Shown here piece after piece: positions 7,910 to 10,737 of a stretch of DNA of 10,737 bases. The notes below the pieces were generated by a model. That model was not told where the DNA came from. It searched no databases and saw nothing but the letters and a program-made list of their open reading frames with translations. The DNA is from CBDUQI01 sp965369325 (GTDB taxonomy: Bacteria > Pseudomonadota > Gammaproteobacteria > Steroidobacterales > JBCBZW01). Position 1 is the stretch's first letter. Every line of letters begins with the position of its first letter. The translations under genes and the position numbers were made by a program. The DNA is taken from contig CBDUQI010000206.1 of the NCBI GenBank assembly GCA_965369325.1, forward strand, positions 1-10,737, in the 5' to 3' direction.

Positions 7910-8920
7910 TCAGCCCTGCGCGCGGGCCTGCCAGTCGTTCACCAGTTGCTCGGCCATAGCCTGGTCGTAGTGGGTTTTGGTGAGGCACACCTTTATAGTG
8001 TGGCGCACGTGCTGGCTGGAAAAGTCGATGCCCTGGCTCTCGTCTTCGTACAGTGCGCTCAGCCAGTCGATCAGCTCCGCGGTGGCGGGTTCTTTCGCCA
8101 GCCCGCGGGTGCGGATAAATTCAAAAAAACTAACCGCCTGTTTCAGCGTGGGATGCTCGGTATCCGCGAAGCGGTCGCCAAGTTGGCGAACCAGAATTTC
8201 GCGCATCTGTGCCTCGTCCGGGAACGGCATGTTGAAGTAAATGCAGCGTCTGAGGAAGGCGTCAGGCAGCGCGCGCTCAGAATTGCTGGTGATGATCACC
8301 AGCGGGTCCAGCCCTGAGCCGGCCTGGATGCCCACGTTGCCCAACTCGCGCACAAAGAAGCAGCGTCGCTCTATCTCTACCAGGATATCGTTGGGGACGT
8401 CGCGCTGGGCCTTGTCGATTTCATCCACCAGTACCACCGTGCGGCGCGGCGCGCTCCAGCGGTCGGGCGCGGCTTTGGCAGCCTCGCGATGACGTGGCGA
8501 CAGCACCGTGCTTAAGGCTGGATCGTCAATGTCTCGGCTGTACAGGATGGCCTTTCCGAGTGCCTGATAGTTGATGAAGTTCAGCGCAGCCTTGTCGGCC
8601 GTGTCGGCCGAAAATCGCCCGACGGCATCGAAGTCGTAGTATAGATCGCTCGCCTGCGAGTCGGATTTCACGACGACTTCCAACGGTCGCCCCAGTTGCA
8701 GTTGCCACGCTACACTGCGGGCGACCGAAGACTTGCCGGTGCCAGGTTTGCCGGTCAACAACAGCGGCTTGCGCAATTTGATCGCGACGTTAACGGCCGC
8801 CACCAAACCTGGGTCCGGCAGGTAGTTGCGCGGTGGCGATATGCCCTCGAAGGCCTCGCCTGCGGCCTCATCCAGCGCTTGGATCTGCTGCTGAGTGAGC
8901 TGTACGCGATAGTTATTCAT
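7910..8920 (-). CDS. MoxR-type AAA+ ATPase
   Basis: A 336-aa ATPase expected to remodel or gate partner proteins using ATP. Walker A is GKPGTGKSS (57-65), Walker B is VVLVDEIDK (162-170), sensor-1 is ITSNSE (210-215, N213), and FLRRC (222-226) holds the likely arginine finger. The opening NYLPDPGLVAAVNVAIKLR (32-50) and KSDSQASDLYYDFDAVGRF (85-103) are, to my knowledge, typical of the MoxR subgroup found in multi-gene conflict systems rather than of the RavA or methanol-dehydrogenase-linked MoxR proteins. ATG 8920 was chosen because GAGGA lies 9 nt upstream on the minus strand and the protein then begins like its relatives; the longer frame would need TTG at 8983. Its stop (TGA 7912-7910) lies 18 nt before the next gene's ATG. 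It follows the TIR gene after 78 nt. The place between an effector and a CoxE/vWA-like protein fits the classical MoxR-vWA pairing. Confidence 0.93.
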   Translation of the reverse strand: MNNYRVQLTQQQIQALDEAAGEAFEGISPPRNYLPDPGLVAAVNVAIKLRKPLLLTGKPGTGKSSVARSVAWQLQLGRPLEVVVKSDSQASDLYYDFDAVGRFSADTADKAALNFINYQALGKAILYSRDIDDPALSTVLSPRHREAAKAAPDRWSAPRRTVVLVDEIDKAQRDVPNDILVEIERRCFFVRELGNVGIQAGSGLDPLVIITSNSERALPDAFLRRCIYFNMPFPDEAQMREILVRQLGDRFADTEHPTLKQAVSFFEFIRTRGLAKEPATAELIDWLSALYEDESQGIDFSSQHVRHTIKVCLTKTHYDQAMAEQLVNDWQARAQG

Positions 8921-8998
8921 GTGCTGCGATCCTCGTCGTCGCGATGTTCTGGGCGTTGCTCGCGCGGCGGCTGCGAGCGGCAACTGTTTGGGTGGAGG

Positions 8999-10297
8999 TT
9001 ATCCGTCGTCGTAGGCAATCGCGCTCCTCAGCGCTTTGGTAAGTGGGTCAACGATGTCGGCGTAGTGCTCACGGATATCGGTATCCTGACTTGCGTATGG
9101 CGCGCGCACCGCGTTGCGAAACGTCCTGAAGCGTGCATCCGGCAGTTGATCGCGATAATCATCGCGCCACGAAGCCACATCGGCCCACTGAATTTTCTCC
9201 AACGGTTGTACAAAATGCGCGGGCGTGCGCTCGCCGAGTCGGCCCATGCTTTCATCCAGGCTCACGCGCTTTGAGAAAAAACTGAACAGCCCCTTGGGTT
9301 GCGCGGGAATGCTGGGCGGTTGCGCGCTGTCGTACCACAAGGCGATGAAGACGGTGAAGAATCGGCGTGGCTGGCCTTGCACCCGCACTTTGGCTAGGCG
9401 CTCAACAAAGCCCTGTAGTGCGAGCGTGTCGGCCGCGCACCATTGATCCGTGGGTAGGCTGATGTACAGCACCGGAAACAGGCTGATGGTGTTGTTCAGA
9501 CTATGGCCGAGGTTCTGCCCGGGCTGGTCAAGCTTGTCGGCGACGCTGGCGTCGATGTCCTCAAGCAGTTGGGTTGCTGGCGTTTGCCGTTTGTTTGGGA
9601 ACACGTCGATCACGGCTGGCGTGTACTCCTGCAGCAAGGCCTTGCCGCAGTCAAGCTGGCGAATCGCGCCCGGCAGTATGTAGTGTGCGTAGCGCAGCGC
9701 GAAGTCATCCGGGTACTCCAGATCATGCGCGGGCAACAGGAATGTGCAGCCTGCCTTGCCGGCTTTTAATGCCGACATACAAGGCGGAATTACCCGGCGA
9801 TCTTGAGGCTCCCGGTTTACTCGTGTGACTTCGTTCTCGGCGTGTAGGCTGCTCACCACCCCACGTCGGGCCCGGGTGCGATCCAGCAACTGCTCGCACA
9901 CCTTCGCGATACGCGCGGCCCGCTCCTGAGCTGACCAGGTGAAGTACCGCACCGCGTTGGCGTTGCTGAGTAGATCTGGCGGCGAAATGTTTCGCTCGAT
10001 CAGCAGGCCGGTTAGCTTGTCCTCAATGGCAGCATAGGTGGCCTCCTGCAATGCCCAGCTAGAGCCGGCAGAGTGCGTGGACCATACGAGCATCACACAA
10101 TCGGCCGCGCGCAGTTCCGTGCGCAGGCGCGCCTTCCAGTCCTCACCGATGTCGATCTTCTTCTCGTCCTGAAAGACGTCGAAGGCCAATGCTCCGCTGG
10201 CGGTGCGGTGCTGGCTCATGGCGTCATACAGCTCGTTGACGCACTCGATGTCGGCGCTTGAGTAGCTCAGGAACACACGTACGGGAAGTTCAGCCAT
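8999..10297 (-). CDS. TIR-domain effector with C-terminal iSTAND-like domain
   Basis: A 432-aa soluble protein, first gene of the operon. Residues 6-125 are a TIR domain: VFLSYSSAD (8-16) as strand A, VFQDEKKIDIGEDW (41-54) as the BB-loop region, VMLVWSTHSAGSSW (68-81) and W81-ALQ-E85, the WxxxE motif with the catalytic Glu of NAD+-cleaving bacterial TIRs. A helical linker (121-145) leads to a second domain (about 180-420): CTFLLPAHDLEYP (184-196), LFPVLYISLPTDQW (273-286), a segment RRFFTVFIALWYD (311-323) and HFVQPLEKIQWADVASW (361-377). These match my memory of the iSTAND domain, an NTPase-like fold without Walker motifs, and none are visible here. No signal peptide or membrane segment. 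ATG 10297 is preceded only by a weak AAAGAAG. Role inferred: cytoplasmic NAD+-depleting effector controlled by the MoxR and FGE partners. The TIR call is firm, iSTAND tentative. Confidence 0.9.
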   Translation of the reverse strand: MAELPVRVFLSYSSADIECVNELYDAMSQHRTASGALAFDVFQDEKKIDIGEDWKARLRTELRAADCVMLVWSTHSAGSSWALQEATYAAIEDKLTGLLIERNISPPDLLSNANAVRYFTWSAQERAARIAKVCEQLLDRTRARRGVVSSLHAENEVTRVNREPQDRRVIPPCMSALKAGKAGCTFLLPAHDLEYPDDFALRYAHYILPGAIRQLDCGKALLQEYTPAVIDVFPNKRQTPATQLLEDIDASVADKLDQPGQNLGHSLNNTISLFPVLYISLPTDQWCAADTLALQGFVERLAKVRVQGQPRRFFTVFIALWYDSAQPPSIPAQPKGLFSFFSKRVSLDESMGRLGERTPAHFVQPLEKIQWADVASWRDDYRDQLPDARFRTFRNAVRAPYASQDTDIREHYADIVDPLTKALRSAIAYDDG

Positions 10298-10441
10298 CTT
10301 CTTTATCTAGCGAGACACGGCGGCAGATACCCTCAAGCTTTACATAAAACGCGGATGCTCGCTATGTATCGGCGCCCCGGCAGATGTCGTGATGCGCCTC
10401 GAGGCCTTTGCCGATTCGCTGCCCCCGCGTCGAGATTTTCG

Positions 10442-10467
10442 GGTTCGCCCGACACTACGGGCGAACC
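10442..10467. repeat. Perfect 9-bp hairpin in the operon leader
   Basis: GGTTCGCCC (10442-10450) and GGGCGAACC (10459-10467) pair perfectly around the 8-nt loop GACACTAC. On the minus strand the stem is followed by CGAAAATC and not a T-run, so it is not a standard intrinsic terminator. It would lie about 60-80 nt into the untranslated leader if transcription starts at the promoter at 10531-10559. It could be an mRNA stabiliser, a regulator site or a repeat element; the sequence alone does not say which. Confidence 0.5.
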
Positions 10468-10474
10468 GCTACCC

Positions 10475-10488
10475 TTTACGTAGGTAAA
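10475..10488. repeat. Small inverted repeat TTTAC-GTAG-GTAAA
   Basis: Five-base arms flank a 4-nt centre, about 40-55 bp downstream of the proposed -10 box and just before the 9-bp hairpin. It could be an operator half-site pair, but arms this short arise often by chance. Confidence 0.18.
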
Positions 10489-10530
10489 CAACGCCATTGA
10501 ATGGCTGCATCTGATCCTGGGGATAACGAC

Positions 10531-10559
10531 ATTACAATATTGACGATGTGTTCTTTCAA
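10531..10559 (-). promoter_or_regulatory. Sigma-70-like promoter for the TIR/MoxR/FGE operon
   Basis: Read on the minus strand, TTGAAA (10559-10554, 5/6 to the consensus -35) is followed by exactly 17 nt and TGTAAT (10536-10531, 5/6 to the consensus -10). The predicted start is near 10524, giving a leader of about 225 nt before the TIR ATG at 10297. It is the best promoter-like pair I found upstream of the operon. The long leader is the main reason for caution; a promoter nearer the gene cannot be excluded. Confidence 0.5.
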
Positions 10560-10629
10560 CGCTTTGCGGTGCCGACGCCAGATGAGATGACTTGCAACTA
10601 ACCCAAGCGTCCGCTGGACAATGGATGCG

Positions 10630-10644
10630 TCTAACCTGGTTAGA
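10630..10644. repeat. 15-bp palindrome TCTAACC-T-GGTTAGA, possible operator
   Basis: Perfect 7-bp arms around a single central base. It lies about 70 bp upstream of the -35 box proposed for the operon, a distance suited to an activator or to a gene beyond the right edge. I do not recognise the regulator. Confidence 0.3.
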
Positions 10645-10723
10645 TCGGGTCCGGATGTGGAACTAGTTTATCGCGACAATAGTGCCCCGTGGTTTCCTGA
10701 TCGAAGCCATCACGCAAGTGTTG

Positions 10724-10733
10724 AACTATAGTT
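10724..10733. repeat. 10-bp palindrome AACTATAGTT
   Basis: A perfect A+T-rich palindrome at the window edge, overlapping GTTAAC. It may belong to the control region of a neighbouring gene outside the window, or be chance. Confidence 0.12.
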
Positions 10734-10737
10734 AACC

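Larger units (their letters stand above)
10298..10737. other. Non-coding right flank: promoter region and leader of the TIR/MoxR/FGE operon
   Basis: No reading frame here has family features or a ribosome binding site. The short plus-strand frames (ATG 10501, about 31 codons; ATG 10621, about 37 codons) lack Shine-Dalgarno sites and recognisable products. The stretch holds a minus-strand promoter candidate, a perfect hairpin and three small palindromes, listed separately. From about 10470 rightward it looks visibly richer in A+T than the operon, as expected for a regulatory region or an island edge. No tRNA, direct repeat or transposase remnant was found. Confidence 0.6.

Noticed and set aside
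8921..8983. TTG start extending the MoxR protein by 21 residues
   Set aside because: The added residues are Ala/Arg-rich and unlike MoxR N-termini, and ATG 8920 has a GAGGA site at suitable spacing.
10442..10467. Intrinsic terminator at the 9-bp hairpin
   Set aside because: No T-run follows the stem on either strand, and the upstream gene it would end is not visible.
10501..10734. Small plus-strand frames in the right flank as peptides or a transposase remnant
   Set aside because: They have 40 codons or fewer, no Shine-Dalgarno site and no recognisable motif; two lie over the promoter region of the operon.

Overview
The window looks like chromosomal DNA of a GC-rich Gammaproteobacterium. 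The grounds are a stand-alone-type RibB, a Gram-negative outer-membrane beta-barrel protein with a signal peptide and a C-terminal phenylalanine, and GC-rich codon use throughout. Genus cannot be told from the sequence.

Left part (1-2250): a housekeeping riboflavin gene, ribB, runs leftward and is cut by the window edge. Diverging from it across about 275 bp, which hold a 17-bp inverted repeat, is a gene for an unrecognised outer-membrane barrel protein. This gene converges on a large leftward operon. The narrow gap between them contains a perfect 8-bp hairpin that may end transcription from both sides.

Centre and right (2260-10297): four tightly spaced minus-strand genes. In transcription order they are (1) a TIR-domain protein with an intact catalytic Glu and a C-terminal domain resembling the inactive-STAND (iSTAND) domain; (2) a MoxR-type AAA+ ATPase; (3) a 1116-aa three-pass membrane protein with a CoxE-like N-terminus, a degenerate vWA-like middle and a C-terminal FGE/SUMF1 (C-type-lectin fold) domain; (4) a two-pass membrane protein that fuses a second FGE-like domain to an alpha/beta-hydrolase-like domain whose nucleophile elbow is altered. 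The last two junctions are separated by about 18 and 1 nt. The gene set matches the multi-gene NTP-dependent 'ternary' conflict systems predicted from comparative genomics: effector, MoxR ATPase, and vWA/C-type-lectin sensor. I infer that the FGE domains, which lack the catalytic cysteines of true formylglycine-generating enzymes, act as ligand-sensing domains, probably outside the cytoplasm. The MoxR ATPase would pass the signal, and TIR-driven NAD+ cleavage, perhaps with the hydrolase-like domain, would be the toxic output.

Right flank (10298-10737): 440 bp with no convincing gene. On the minus strand it has a good sigma-70-like promoter (-35 TTGAAA, 17-bp spacer, -10 TGTAAT). This would give the operon an untranslated leader of roughly 225 nt holding a perfect 9-bp hairpin. 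No reverse transcriptase, template repeat, transposase, tRNA, rRNA or CRISPR array was seen.
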